The notes: a model not told the origin generated them from the sequence alone. 64,000 bases of DNA from Sedimentitalea todarodis (GCF_032595355.1 NZ_JASMWN010000007.1:62001-126000), one strand, 5' to 3'. Shown: positions 26,662 to 35,842, counted from the stretch's first letter. A program made the numbers and translations.

Positions 26662-28287
26662 ATGGAGAAGATGTTGGGAAGAAACACAATGCTGGCGGCA
26701 GCGCTGGCGCTCGTTGCCGCGCCTGTCGCGGCGCAACAGGGTGACGTGGTTCCGGAGGTTCACTTTCTGAGCTGGCCAGCTGCAACCTATTCGCACTTTG
26801 CCGAAACCGGAAACTACATCGCCGAGGAATGGGAAAAGCTTGGTCTGATCGTGAACATGGATCAGCAGGCGTTTCCCAATCCCATGCTGAAAATGTGGTT
26901 CACCGACCACGAATTTGATGTCGTATTGTCAAGCTTGTCCGGCGCGCCCTATCGGCTTGAGCCGGATTTCTTTACCAATGCCCAATTCAATTCTGCCAAT
27001 GCGTCGCCCGGTGGCTGGAACGTCGGCGAATATTCCAATCCGGAATTTGACAAGCTTGGCGCCGAGCAACTGGGCATGTTCGACAACGAAGAGCGTCGCA
27101 AAGTCATTTATGAATTGCAGCGCATGATCGTCGAGGATCAGCCCGAAGCGGTGCTGTCATCGTTGATACAGGTTTTCGCCATCAACAAGAACAACATGGA
27201 ATTCGACGGATACCAGGAAGATCCGCAGGGTGTGCGCGCCAACGCCAATCAGGTCCGGATGAAATCCAAGCGCGAGCAGAACCTGATCAGGATTGGCTGG
27301 ACGCTGGAATACAGCGTGCTGAACCCGCTCGCCGCGCGCACAATCGAGGAAACCGAGGTTGCGGCTCTGCTCTATGACCGCCTGCTGTGGATCGGTTCGG
27401 ACGGATCGCTCAAATTGCGCCTTGCCGAAGAAATACAATCTGTCACCGAAACCGAACTTCTGATCAAGATCCGTTCGGGCCACACGTTTTCTGATGGCGA
27501 ACCCGTCACCGCCGATGATGTCAAATTTTCGTTCGACTACATGAAGCAATGGGAAGCGCCCTATTTCGTCCAGCATCTGGCGTATGTTGAAAACGTCGAA
27601 GTTGTCGATCCCTTGACCGTACGCATTACGCTGACAGAGCCCTATGCGCCCTTTGTCATGAACACGTTGGGGCAGATGTACGTCCTCCCGCAGCATGTGT
27701 GGGGCACGTTGGTTGACGATCTGGGCATTGAAACGCCGCAGCAATTTGCCAACGACAACCCCATCGGCAGCGGTCCTTACACGGTGAAGTACCGCCGCGA
27801 AGGCAGCGAGCTCTACCTGGAGCGCCGGGCCGACCATTTTGAACCAGCGCTGGCGGATCTGCTGTATATTGTGTTCGGTTCCGCGGAAATCGTCGCGCAG
27901 TCGCTCAAGACCGGCTCGATCGACGTGTCTTTCCAACCCGTTCCACCTGCCGGAATCGAGGAGTTCCGCGCTCATCCGGACCTTGAGATCATCACCGCTC
28001 AATCCAACGGCAACATGTCCCTGCGCTACAAGACGACCGGCCCGGTCTTTGCCAACGCAGATTTGCGGCGCGCGCTCTATCATGCGATTCCCTATGAAAG
28101 GATCATTGAAGAGATCCTTGCCGGAAACGCGGTCCTGACGGCGACACCGATCACGCCGGTCAATGCCTACTGGCACAATGCGGACCTGCCAAAGCCCGCC
28201 TTCAATCCGGAAAAAGCGCGCGAGATGCTGGAGCAGGCGGGCTTTACCTGGGACGACGACGGCCGCCTGCATTTCCCGGCGGAGTAA
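26662..28287 (+). CDS. Family 5 ABC substrate-binding protein, apparently circularly permuted
   Basis: This 541-residue periplasmic protein starts with a signal peptide (A-L-V-A-A-P-V-A-A-Q-Q). Residues about 30-200 match the usual C-terminal part of family 5 binding proteins: I-A-E-E-W-E-K-L-G-L-I-V near 54, Y-S-N-P-E-F-D-K-L near 125, then E-E-R-R-K-V-I-Y-E-L-Q. The usual N-terminal part follows from about 206: I-G-W-T-L-E-Y-S-V-L-N-P-L, L-Y-D-R-L-L-W-I, F-S-D-G-E-P-V-T-A-D-D-V-K-F-S. The protein stops at N-P-E-K-A-R-E-M-L-E-Q-A-G-F plus a short tail, just where the C-terminal part would normally begin. The start may be 26662 or the ATG at 26671. It is first in a peptide-type importer operon. 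Confidence 0.85.
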   Translation: MEKMLGRNTMLAAALALVAAPVAAQQGDVVPEVHFLSWPAATYSHFAETGNYIAEEWEKLGLIVNMDQQAFPNPMLKMWFTDHEFDVVLSSLSGAPYRLEPDFFTNAQFNSANASPGGWNVGEYSNPEFDKLGAEQLGMFDNEERRKVIYELQRMIVEDQPEAVLSSLIQVFAINKNNMEFDGYQEDPQGVRANANQVRMKSKREQNLIRIGWTLEYSVLNPLAARTIEETEVAALLYDRLLWIGSDGSLKLRLAEEIQSVTETELLIKIRSGHTFSDGEPVTADDVKFSFDYMKQWEAPYFVQHLAYVENVEVVDPLTVRITLTEPYAPFVMNTLGQMYVLPQHVWGTLVDDLGIETPQQFANDNPIGSGPYTVKYRREGSELYLERRADHFEPALADLLYIVFGSAEIVAQSLKTGSIDVSFQPVPPAGIEEFRAHPDLEIITAQSNGNMSLRYKTTGPVFANADLRRALYHAIPYERIIEEILAGNAVLTATPITPVNAYWHNADLPKPAFNPEKAREMLEQAGFTWDDDGRLHFPAE

Positions 28288-28328
28288 GCCTGGATTCAGG
28301 TCAGCAGCAGGAACGGAGCTCGCGGCGA

Positions 28329-29348
28329 ATGCTCAAAGCGCACAATCTCGTAAAGCATTATCCGGTCGTGACCGGGCTCCGTTCCATCTTTTCTGCCAAT
28401 CGCGGCGATCTGGTTCATGCCGTTGATGGTATCGATCTGGAGGTCCAGGCCGGAGAGGTCCTGGGCATCGCAGGGGAAAGCGGTTGTGGAAAGTCTACGA
28501 CCGGCAAACTGCTGGTTGGGCTGGAGAGCCCGACCGCCGGCACCATGACGCTTGATGGCAAGGACCTGACACGGCTTCACAAGGAAGACCGCAAGGCATT
28601 CTACCGGAATGTCCAGATGGTGTTTCAGGACCCTTACGGTTCTATCAATCCGAGTCTCGACGTATTCTCCGTCATTTCCCGCCCGCTGGTCTATCAGGGT
28701 GTACGCTCGCCCGATGAACTGCGCCAAAAGGTGCTTGCTGCGATGGCGCTCGTCGGGCTGTGGCCTGCCGAAGTCTACCTGGGAAAACACCCGCACCTCT
28801 TGAGTGGCGGTCAGCGCCAGCGTCTGTGCATCGCGCGGGCGATCATACTTGAACCGGGCTTTCTGGTCGCGGATGAGCCGATTTCCATGCTCGACGTTTC
28901 GATCAAATGGGACATCATACGCCTGTTGCGCGGACTCGTCGCCGACCGCAGCCTGGCCATGGTATACATTACCCATGACCTCGCCAGTGTGCCGACAATC
29001 TGCCACAGGCTTGCGATCATGTATCTGGGCCGGATCGTGGAAATCGGGCCAACGGAAACTCTGTTGCATTCCCCCGCGCACCCTTACACGCATGCGCTGG
29101 TCTCGGCGATCCCATCGGCCGACCCGCAACGAAAGCGATCCGCGGTGCAGATCAAGGGTGGCGTACATGATGCGGTGCATCTGCCCAAAGGTTGCCGCTT
29201 TGCCGACCGCTGTCCCATCGCGGGCCAGATCTGCCGGGACGTAGACCCCCAATTGACCGCTCGCGGAGATCATTCGGTCGCCTGCCACAAGCCGGACGAG
29301 ATATCAGACGTCCGGGCAGATACCGAAAGCGCGGAAGCCATCCTATGA
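28329..29348 (+). CDS. Peptide-type ABC transporter ATP-binding protein (DppF/OppF-like)
   Basis: This 339-residue ATPase has Walker A G-E-S-G-C-G-K-S-T at 49-57, a Q-loop at 100, the signature L-S-G-G-Q-R-Q-R at 158-165 and Walker B F-L-V-A-D-E-P at 178-184. The oligopeptide C-terminal extension follows, with Cys residues in C-R-F-A-D-R-C-P and again in I-C-R-D. It pairs with the second ATPase at 31207 to drive the importer. Unusually it lies before the two permease genes. Its stop overlaps the next start by four bases (ATGA). Confidence 0.93.
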   Translation: MLKAHNLVKHYPVVTGLRSIFSANRGDLVHAVDGIDLEVQAGEVLGIAGESGCGKSTTGKLLVGLESPTAGTMTLDGKDLTRLHKEDRKAFYRNVQMVFQDPYGSINPSLDVFSVISRPLVYQGVRSPDELRQKVLAAMALVGLWPAEVYLGKHPHLLSGGQRQRLCIARAIILEPGFLVADEPISMLDVSIKWDIIRLLRGLVADRSLAMVYITHDLASVPTICHRLAIMYLGRIVEIGPTETLLHSPAHPYTHALVSAIPSADPQRKRSAVQIKGGVHDAVHLPKGCRFADRCPIAGQICRDVDPQLTARGDHSVACHKPDEISDVRADTESAEAIL

Positions 29349-30316
29349 AAGAGTACATCTTTCGCCGAACGTTGCACATGATCATCACGCTCTTCGCGAT
29401 GGTCACCATAATGTTCTTTCTGTTCCGACTGTTGCCGGGCGACCCGACGATGACCGTCATCAGCTCAGCCATGTACCCAAAGGCGCAGGAAGCGATGCGC
29501 GTGCAATTCGGTCTGGATAAGCCGCTCCTGCATCAATACATGATCTACCTGAAAAATCTCGCAACGTTCGATTTCGGCTTTTCCTTTCACAGTTCGCGCA
29601 GCGTGTCCGAATTGTTGGGCGGGCGGATCGTCAACACGCTGGTTCTGGTGCTGCCCTCGATGATCCTTGCATATGGGTTGGGTGCATTGTTCGGAGCTCT
29701 GATGGGCTGGTATCGCGGTAGCGCGTTCGAAGCGGTTCTGGTCCTTTTGGCGACGCTGTTGCAGGCGGCGCCGGTGTTCTGGATCGGTATGATGGCCATT
29801 CTCGTGTTCTCGCTCAATCTTGGCTGGTTCCCGACGGGGCATCTGGTGACGCCGGGCATGTTCATCGACCAGGATCTGCGCATGTATCTGTCCGCCGATT
29901 TCCTGCACCATCTTGCCCTGCCATTTATTGTGCATACGGCTTATCAGATCTGTTTCCCGTTGTTACTCATGCGCTCCAGTATGCTCAGCACCGTGGGAGA
30001 GGATTTCATCGAATTCGCGCGGATCAAGGGTTTGCGGGAACGTCGCATCCTGTTTCGCCATGCGGCGAGAAACTCGCTGTTGCCTGTGGCCACGACCATT
30101 CCGATGATCCTTGGCTGGGCGCTGGCCGGTTCCGTCGTTATCGAAACCGTATTCTCGTGGCCGGGACTGGGGCTGATGATGATCGAAGGCGTGCAACGCT
30201 CCGACTTTCCGGTGGTGCAGGCGGCGTTTTTCCTGATTGCTGTCCTAACCATCCTCGGCACGTTTGCTGCCGACCTGCTCTATGGCGTTCTCGATCCGAG
30301 GATCGTCTATGATTGA
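29345..30316 (+). CDS. Peptide-type ABC transporter permease (DppB-like)
   Basis: This 323-residue inner-membrane permease has the DppB features: an N-terminal helix, then F-R-L-L-P-G-D-P near 28 and G-L-D-K-P-L-L-H-Q-Y near 55. The loop between helices includes E-F-A-R-I-K-G-L-R-E-R-R-I-L-F-R-H-A near 222, the EAA motif that contacts the ATPase. Frames open upstream of 29345 lie inside the ATPase gene, and the ATGA overlap marks the start. It forms a heterodimer with the product of the next gene, 30 bp downstream. Confidence 0.93.
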   Translation: MKEYIFRRTLHMIITLFAMVTIMFFLFRLLPGDPTMTVISSAMYPKAQEAMRVQFGLDKPLLHQYMIYLKNLATFDFGFSFHSSRSVSELLGGRIVNTLVLVLPSMILAYGLGALFGALMGWYRGSAFEAVLVLLATLLQAAPVFWIGMMAILVFSLNLGWFPTGHLVTPGMFIDQDLRMYLSADFLHHLALPFIVHTAYQICFPLLLMRSSMLSTVGEDFIEFARIKGLRERRILFRHAARNSLLPVATTIPMILGWALAGSVVIETVFSWPGLGLMMIEGVQRSDFPVVQAAFFLIAVLTILGTFAADLLYGVLDPRIVYD

Positions 30317-30346
30317 CTTGTCAACATCTGAAGGGCCTGTGCCGCA

Positions 30347-31210
30347 ATGAAGTGGCTCATGCACTTTGTTCGGGCTGTCCACGAATCCCGCGCCGGACGT
30401 ATCAGTTTCTATATTGTCGTGGCCTGTATCGTGCTGGCCTTTATCGGTCCCTGGATCGCCCCTTACGGCCCGTTCGAACGTGTATATGATCCGGTCACGG
30501 AAAGGCTGATCCGTCTCAGCCCCCCGACGCGGGACCACTGGCTGGGAACGACCACCCTGGGTCGGGATATTTTCAGTCAACTGCTCTGGGGGTTCCGGTC
30601 TGCGATTGTCGTCGGCTTTGCCACGGCCTTTGGCGTCGTTGCGATCGGCGTGAATGTCGGCCTGATATCGGGCTATATGGGCGGGCGTGTGGACACCGTG
30701 ATGATGCGCCTTACCGACATCTTTCTCGGCTTGCCCTTCCTTCCGTTTATCATCGTGATTCTGGCGATCACCGGACGCAGCACCACCACGATTATCATTG
30801 CGATGACCCTGATCATGTGGCGATCCGCGGCGCGCGTCGTGCGCGCGCAGGTGCTGTCGATCAAGCAACAGTCCTTTGTCGCCGCCGCCCGCACAACGGG
30901 CGGGGGTGATCTGAGTATCATCTACCGCGAAATCGCCCCCAACATCATGCCCATCGCACTGGTCAACGTTGCGTTCTCCCTCGCGTGGGCAATCATCACC
31001 GAGGCCAGCATCGGGTTTCTGGGCTATGGGGACGCCAAGGCGATCAGTTGGGGCACGATCATCCACGACGCCTATGCTTCCCAGATGATGTATCAGGCGC
31101 CCTGGTGGGTGGTGCCGCCCGGCATTGCCATCATGGTGCTGGTCTCAGCCGTCTATTTTCTCGGTCGTGCGTATGAGCACGTCGTCAATCCGCGATTGGC
31201 AGGACAATGA
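30347..31210 (+). CDS. Peptide-type ABC transporter permease (DppC-like)
   Basis: This 287-residue permease has an N-terminal helix, then I-A-P-Y-G-P-F near 40 and H-W-L-G-T-T-T-L-G-R-D-I-F near 64, both typical for DppC. The ATPase-contact loop V-A-A-A-R-T-T-G-G-G lies near 182, in a position slightly altered from the usual A-A-R-A-x-G. It ends with the conserved P-P-G-I-A-I-M-V-L-V-S-A-V-Y-F-L-G region. It overlaps the following ATPase gene by four bases. Confidence 0.93.
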   Translation: MKWLMHFVRAVHESRAGRISFYIVVACIVLAFIGPWIAPYGPFERVYDPVTERLIRLSPPTRDHWLGTTTLGRDIFSQLLWGFRSAIVVGFATAFGVVAIGVNVGLISGYMGGRVDTVMMRLTDIFLGLPFLPFIIVILAITGRSTTTIIIAMTLIMWRSAARVVRAQVLSIKQQSFVAAARTTGGGDLSIIYREIAPNIMPIALVNVAFSLAWAIITEASIGFLGYGDAKAISWGTIIHDAYASQMMYQAPWWVVPPGIAIMVLVSAVYFLGRAYEHVVNPRLAGQ

Positions 31211-32292
31211 CAGGCAATCAGAATAATCGGGACGCAGACGAGGCGGATGATTCTGCTCTGGTCGACATCACGGACCTCTCCATCAGATTTCGCACCAAGC
31301 GTGGTATGGCGAATGCGCTGGAGTCCGTTTCTCTTGCCGTTCCGCGCAAGGCCAGCATGGGTTTGGTCGGTGAATCTGGCTGCGGCAAGAGCACCCTGAT
31401 GAAGGCGGTTATCGGTGTTCTGAGCGAAAATGCCGAAGTGACGAGTGGATCGGTGATGTACAATGGTACCGACCTCATGCGGGCCGATGCGGAAGCGTTG
31501 CGGTCGATCCGCTGGTCCGAGATATCGATGATCACGCAGAGCGCACTGAACTCCTTGAACCCGGTGATGACAGTGGGCGATCAAATTATCGAGGCGATTC
31601 AGGCCCATCGCCACATGTCCAAGGCTGACCTGAACAATCTGGTGGTCAAAATGCTGACTCTGGTGGGAGTCGACCCGCGCCGGATGCATGATTATCCGCA
31701 TCAGTTTTCAGGTGGGATGCGTCAACGGGCTATCATCGCCATGTCGCTGGTGCTGAACCCTGAACTGGTCCTGGCGGATGAACCGACCACATCGCTGGAC
31801 ATGATCGTACAGGATCAGATTTTCCGCAGCATCAGGGATCTACAAGTGCAACTTGGCTTTTCGATGCTGCTTGTCACGCACGACCTTGCGGTGGTGATCG
31901 AGAATTGCAGCCGCATTGCGGTCATGTACGCGGGCCAGATCGTCGAGGAAGGCAGCGTGGCCAGTGTCGTCGGCGCCCCGTTTCACCCCTATACGCTTGG
32001 CCTGAAGAATTCACTGCCCAGCATCGAGAGGATGCATGAGCCGATCGCCATTCCCGGTGCGCCGCCCGATCCGATCGCGATGCCGCCCGGATGCCGATTT
32101 GCCCCACGCTGTCCGTTTGCAATCCCGCGCTGCCGAGAGCAGCGGCCCAACCTTGAACAGATGGGGGATGGTCACGCCTCGGCTTGTCACCGAAACGCCG
32201 ATATGCCCGGCCTGCGGATGGAAGCCGCAGAGTTTTCCACATGGGCGCGCGCGTCCGAAACAAATCACGCGTCACAGGAGAGCATCTCATGA
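31207..32292 (+). CDS. Peptide-type ABC transporter ATP-binding protein (DppD-like)
   Basis: This 361-residue ATPase carries Walker A G-E-S-G-C-G-K-S-T near 57, the signature F-S-G-G-M-R-Q-R-A near 168 and Walker B L-V-L-A-D-E-P-T-T-S-L-D near 188. The C-terminal oligopeptide domain has the Cys pattern C-R-F-A-P-R-C-P-F-A-I-P-R-C, seen in partners of this class. Its start overlaps the DppC-like stop (ATGA) and its stop overlaps the start of the cyclotransferase gene likewise, so the five-gene importer and the enzyme are translated as a unit. Confidence 0.93.
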   Translation: MTGNQNNRDADEADDSALVDITDLSIRFRTKRGMANALESVSLAVPRKASMGLVGESGCGKSTLMKAVIGVLSENAEVTSGSVMYNGTDLMRADAEALRSIRWSEISMITQSALNSLNPVMTVGDQIIEAIQAHRHMSKADLNNLVVKMLTLVGVDPRRMHDYPHQFSGGMRQRAIIAMSLVLNPELVLADEPTTSLDMIVQDQIFRSIRDLQVQLGFSMLLVTHDLAVVIENCSRIAVMYAGQIVEEGSVASVVGAPFHPYTLGLKNSLPSIERMHEPIAIPGAPPDPIAMPPGCRFAPRCPFAIPRCREQRPNLEQMGDGHASACHRNADMPGLRMEAAEFSTWARASETNHASQESIS

Positions 32293-32738
32293 AACACTAT
32301 TTTGCCTATGGCACCCTGCTCAGCACCAAGGCAATGCAGGATTTCGCCCCCTCGGCGCAACCGGTCGGGGTGATGCGGCTGGACGGCTTTGAACTGGGCT
32401 TTGCCGAAACCAAGAAACCGGGAACCGGCGGATGTTGGTTGCAGCCAACACCCGGCGGCACCGTCTACGGCGTCCAGTTCGAGGTCAGTGACGAAGACCT
32501 GGCCCGGATGGACGCGGCCAGCGGTGTGCCCGAAGGGCTGTGGGTGCATTGTCCGATCACAGTGCGGGACGAACACGACAACTCTGTTGAAACCATGACC
32601 TATACCATCCCCGGGTCTCCGGGCCCATTTCGGCCGAGCAAGGACTATGTCGGAAAGATCAAACTAGGTCTTGCGACCGTCAAGCTGCCGGCGGACTATG
32701 TAACGCGGGTGGACAGCAGGCTTGACGCCATCGTGTAG
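32289..32738 (+). CDS. Gamma-glutamylcyclotransferase (AIG2-like) family protein
   Basis: This 149-residue cytoplasmic protein opens with Y-F-A-Y-G-T-L-L-S, the substrate-loop motif of the family. It continues with V-G-V-M-R-L-D-G-F-E-L-G-F and G-T-V-Y-G-V-Q-F-E-V-S-D-E-D-L-A-R-M-D, the usual core. Members release 5-oxoproline from gamma-glutamyl amines or peptides. Translation is coupled to the ATPase gene by an ATGA overlap, so the importer may bring in gamma-glutamyl compounds that this enzyme then opens. That link is inference. The frame is open upstream to 32184, but only inside the ATPase gene. Confidence 0.85.
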   Translation: MKHYFAYGTLLSTKAMQDFAPSAQPVGVMRLDGFELGFAETKKPGTGGCWLQPTPGGTVYGVQFEVSDEDLARMDAASGVPEGLWVHCPITVRDEHDNSVETMTYTIPGSPGPFRPSKDYVGKIKLGLATVKLPADYVTRVDSRLDAIV

Positions 32739-32853
32739 GAGCCCTCTTCCAATGCCGGATCCGACGACGCGGCGAACACTGCAACAAACCGCCCACCATC
32801 AGCGGCGCCATCAGCAGGTTCACCCCCATCGAGAACACCCTGACGTGCCAGCA

Positions 32854-34365
32854 TCACAACTGTTGGCTCGCGTCTTGCACCAATTCTCTTATCTTCATCC
32901 GTTGGATCTTGCCCGAAGGGCCCTTTGGCAGCTCTTCCAGGAAGTAGATCTGATCCGGGCATTTGAACTTTCCAAGCCGCTCTTCACAAATTCTCAGCAG
33001 TTCAAGCGTTGATAGATCCGAGCCTTCGCGGACTTTCACAGCGGCTTCGACACGCTCGCCGTAGCTTGGGCAGGGGCAGGAAAACGCAGCCGCTTCTATG
33101 ATATCGGGATGCGAGTAGAGCGCTTCGTCAATTTCGCGAGGCGCGATGTTTTCTCCGCCCTTGATAATCAGTTCCTTCAGGCGCCCGGTGACAAAGAAAT
33201 ACCCATCCTTGTCCTGGCGCCCGAGATCGCCGGTGCGCAGCCAGCCATCCGAAGTGAACGTGTCGCGCGTGGCATCCGGGTTCTTGAGGTATTCCAGCAT
33301 GATGTTGGCACCGCGAATTGCAATTTCGCCCTCCTGGCCAGCCGGCAGCTGATCGAATTCCGGCGATAGAATGCAGGCTTCATTGCCATATGCGATGCCG
33401 GATGACCCGATCTTGCGCCTGCCGGGCGGCAAGGGGTTCGACAGGATCTGTGCCGCAGTTTCGGTCAGTCCCATGGTTTCGATGATCGGCACACCAAAGC
33501 GGGTTTCAAAGGCTGATTGCACGTCCGGCGACAATGCGGACGACGCTGAACGTCCAAACCGCAGCCGGTCTTTCGTCGCCTCATCCGGCTCCGATGGTGC
33601 CGCCAACAGATGGGAGATGATCGTCGGCACCACGGAAAACCAGGTTGCCTTGCAGTCACCGAGGTTGCTCCAGAAAGTGCGCGCGGAAAACCTGGCACTC
33701 ATCGCCAACGATCCGCCCGACACCAGCGCACCCATCACCGTGACGCACAGGCCGTTGATGTGGAAAATTGGCAGAACACATAACCCACGGTCCCCCGGCG
33801 TAAGCGCATGTGCGACGGCAGTGGTCCAGCCGCCCGCGAGCAAGCTGGCTTGGGTGTGCACCACACCCTTGGGCCTCCCCGTGGTACCCGATGTATACAT
33901 GAGCAGCGCGTGATCACCGGCCACGACCGAATGCAGTGCTGTGTCGGCGTTGCGGGCCTGGGCGTGCAGGCGCTCGATCCGACCGCCAGAGGCATCTGCA
34001 AACAGACTTAACTGCGTCTCATCAACAAAGGCAAAACGCGCATCGCTGTGCTCCAGCGCATAGGCAATTGCGTCCTTGCCCGCTGCCAGGTTGATCAACG
34101 TGGCGCGAAAGCCGCCGTAGAGCACGCCGAACAGACACTCGACCGCGTCATGCCCGTTGGGCATCATGATCGCCACGCTTTCGCCATGGCGAATGCCACG
34201 GGCCGTCAGCGCGCCTGCGATGCCTGCGGCGGTATCGCGCAATTCGGCCCATTCGATGCTGCCCTCGCCTTCGGTAAAGACAAAGGCCGTGCCACCATCC
34301 TCGGCCCGTTTGTCAATCCAGTCGCGTAGCGTACCCTGAGGTGGTGTGTCTGCGGAAAATGTCAT
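32854..34365 (-). CDS. sauT: AMP-forming acyl-CoA ligase, probable sulfoacetate-CoA ligase
   Basis: This 503-residue adenylate-forming enzyme has the P-loop L-L-M-Y-T-S-G-T-T-G-R-P-K-G near 156 and T-M-G-L-T-E-T near 295. The hinge region G-D-L-G-R-Q-D-K-D-G-Y-F near 380 and the late K-G-P-S-G-K-I-Q-R with the catalytic Lys are also present. All sites are intact. It lies directly behind an acylating aldehyde dehydrogenase (ATGA overlap) and TTT transporter genes, with a divergent LacI regulator. This matches the order of sulfoacetate clusters (sauR, sauS, sauT), in which the ligase makes sulfoacetyl-CoA. The gene symbol rests on context; another organic acid is possible. AGGAG precedes the ATG. 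Confidence 0.7.
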   Translation of the reverse strand: MTFSADTPPQGTLRDWIDKRAEDGGTAFVFTEGEGSIEWAELRDTAAGIAGALTARGIRHGESVAIMMPNGHDAVECLFGVLYGGFRATLINLAAGKDAIAYALEHSDARFAFVDETQLSLFADASGGRIERLHAQARNADTALHSVVAGDHALLMYTSGTTGRPKGVVHTQASLLAGGWTTAVAHALTPGDRGLCVLPIFHINGLCVTVMGALVSGGSLAMSARFSARTFWSNLGDCKATWFSVVPTIISHLLAAPSEPDEATKDRLRFGRSASSALSPDVQSAFETRFGVPIIETMGLTETAAQILSNPLPPGRRKIGSSGIAYGNEACILSPEFDQLPAGQEGEIAIRGANIMLEYLKNPDATRDTFTSDGWLRTGDLGRQDKDGYFFVTGRLKELIIKGGENIAPREIDEALYSHPDIIEAAAFSCPCPSYGERVEAAVKVREGSDLSTLELLRICEERLGKFKCPDQIYFLEELPKGPSGKIQRMKIRELVQDASQQL

Positions 34366-35771
34366 TCTCCTGCGTCTTTCCAATAGCTCGCAAAAATGTC
34401 CTCAATCCTTGGCTCATTGGCCGGAATCTCGCGGATAATCTTGGTTGTCTGCATGAAGTGCCGCCAGTGCAGGTTGTCGTCTATTGAATTTCCGCCCCAG
34501 CTGCCGCAGCCCATGGAAAGCGAAAATGGCATACCGTTGTTGAATGCGCCGCCGGTCGCAAAGCAATGCGCCTGATTGACGATAACCCGACAGGTCGGGA
34601 TCGCATGCCCCAACTGCAGGGCACGGCCTTCGTCAGAGCTGTGCAGACCAATCGAATGCCCTGCCCCCATATGATCCAGAATACGCGACGCAATGCCCTG
34701 GGCATCGTCGAAATCACGCGCCCGGTAGAGCGCCGCCACCCGGCTCAGTTTCTCGCCCGACAGAGGATGATCCGGGCCAATCCCATCCGTTTCAACGGCT
34801 AGAAAGCGGGTATCGTCCGGCACCTTGCCGGTCATGTCCAACGCCTCCAGCATCGGCGCGGCGTCCTGCGCGATCACCGCGCGATTCAGATGCCCATCCG
34901 GCCACAGCTTGGCAATAATCCCCTGCGCTTCCGAGGCAGGCACCAACGCACCACCTTCATTGGCCAAGGCCGCCACGAAACTGTCATAGACGGCATCAAC
35001 GACAACGATTTCATTCTCGGATGAGCAGGACGTGGCATTGTCAAAGGTCTTGGAGGCCGCGATCTTGGCCGCTGCAGCCGCCAGATCGGCAGTTTCATCG
35101 ACGATGACCGTAACGTTGCCTGCACCCACGGCCACCGCAGGCGTACCGCTGGAATAGGCGCGGCGGACGTTGTCCTGAGACCCGGTTACAACCAGCAAAT
35201 CCGCCGATTCAAGCATGCGCTGTGTTTTGGCCTTCGATCCGGGAGCGGGTACCATCTGCACCAGATCGTGATCCAATCCGATCTTGTCAAACTCGGCATA
35301 GACGTATTCAAGCAGCAATTCGCAGGACGGGATGCCCTTGGGTGACGGTGACAGAACAATCGCATTGCCGCATTTGACAGCATTGATGATGTTGTTGGCC
35401 GGCGTCGCCGCCGGGTTGGTCGAGGGCACCACGGCCCCGATGACCCCGATCGGTCGCGCAATCTTGGTGATACCGGTCGCGGGATCATCGCTGATCACAC
35501 CACAGGTCCTGACCGTGGCGATGTCGCGCATCAACCCCAGCGTCTTACGGTGGTTCTTTGTGATCTTGTCGGGCACGTTGCCCAGCCCTGTGGTTTTAAC
35601 TGCAAGTTCCGCCAGTGCACGGTTGCGGGCGGGCTCCATTATGGCCCAGCCGACGGCTTGGGCCGCGCGGTCATAGCGTTCCTGCGTGGCACCCGCCTCA
35701 TAAGCCTTTTGGGCGGAACGGGCGCGGGCCATAACCTGATCAACAATTGCAAGATCATCCTGGGCGTTCAT
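34362..35771 (-). CDS. sauS: CoA-acylating aldehyde dehydrogenase, probable sulfoacetaldehyde dehydrogenase
   Basis: This 469-residue enzyme belongs to the acylating branch of aldehyde dehydrogenases (AdhE N-domain/SauS type). The catalytic Cys lies in F-D-N-A-T-S-C-S-S-E-N-E near 245, and cofactor motifs include V-V-P-S-T-N-P-A-A-T near 117 and A-V-G-A-G-N-V near 208. G-C-G-S-W-G-G-N-S lies near 424. It would reduce an acyl-CoA to the aldehyde or run in reverse. With the ligase next to it, sulfoacetate to sulfoacetyl-CoA to sulfoacetaldehyde is the best fit. No xsc or pta gene for the following step lies in this window. A strong hairpin sits just upstream at 35795-35819. Confidence 0.75.
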   Translation of the reverse strand: MNAQDDLAIVDQVMARARSAQKAYEAGATQERYDRAAQAVGWAIMEPARNRALAELAVKTTGLGNVPDKITKNHRKTLGLMRDIATVRTCGVISDDPATGITKIARPIGVIGAVVPSTNPAATPANNIINAVKCGNAIVLSPSPKGIPSCELLLEYVYAEFDKIGLDHDLVQMVPAPGSKAKTQRMLESADLLVVTGSQDNVRRAYSSGTPAVAVGAGNVTVIVDETADLAAAAAKIAASKTFDNATSCSSENEIVVVDAVYDSFVAALANEGGALVPASEAQGIIAKLWPDGHLNRAVIAQDAAPMLEALDMTGKVPDDTRFLAVETDGIGPDHPLSGEKLSRVAALYRARDFDDAQGIASRILDHMGAGHSIGLHSSDEGRALQLGHAIPTCRVIVNQAHCFATGGAFNNGMPFSLSMGCGSWGGNSIDDNLHWRHFMQTTKIIREIPANEPRIEDIFASYWKDAGE

Positions 35772-35794
35772 CGGTAGTGTCCTGTTCGGTTACA

Positions 35795-35819
35795 AGAAAG
35801 GGCGCGGTCCGCCCTTTCT
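35795..35819 (-). terminator. Intercistronic hairpin between tctC and sauS
   Basis: A 10-bp perfect stem (AGAAAGGGCG against CGCCCTTTCT read on the opposite side) closes a five-base loop. It lies 24 bp after the tctC stop and before the sauS start. It is followed by few T residues on the minus strand, so it is more likely a partial terminator or mRNA-stabilising element than a full stop. It would keep the binding-protein message more abundant than sauST. Confidence 0.6.
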
Positions 35820-35842
35820 GTCGGTTCAATTGTGCGGCGAGA

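Noticed and set aside
27157..28272. Long minus-strand open frame opposite the permuted binding protein
   Set aside because: It is an antisense shadow without ribosome site or family motif. The plus-strand gene is well supported.
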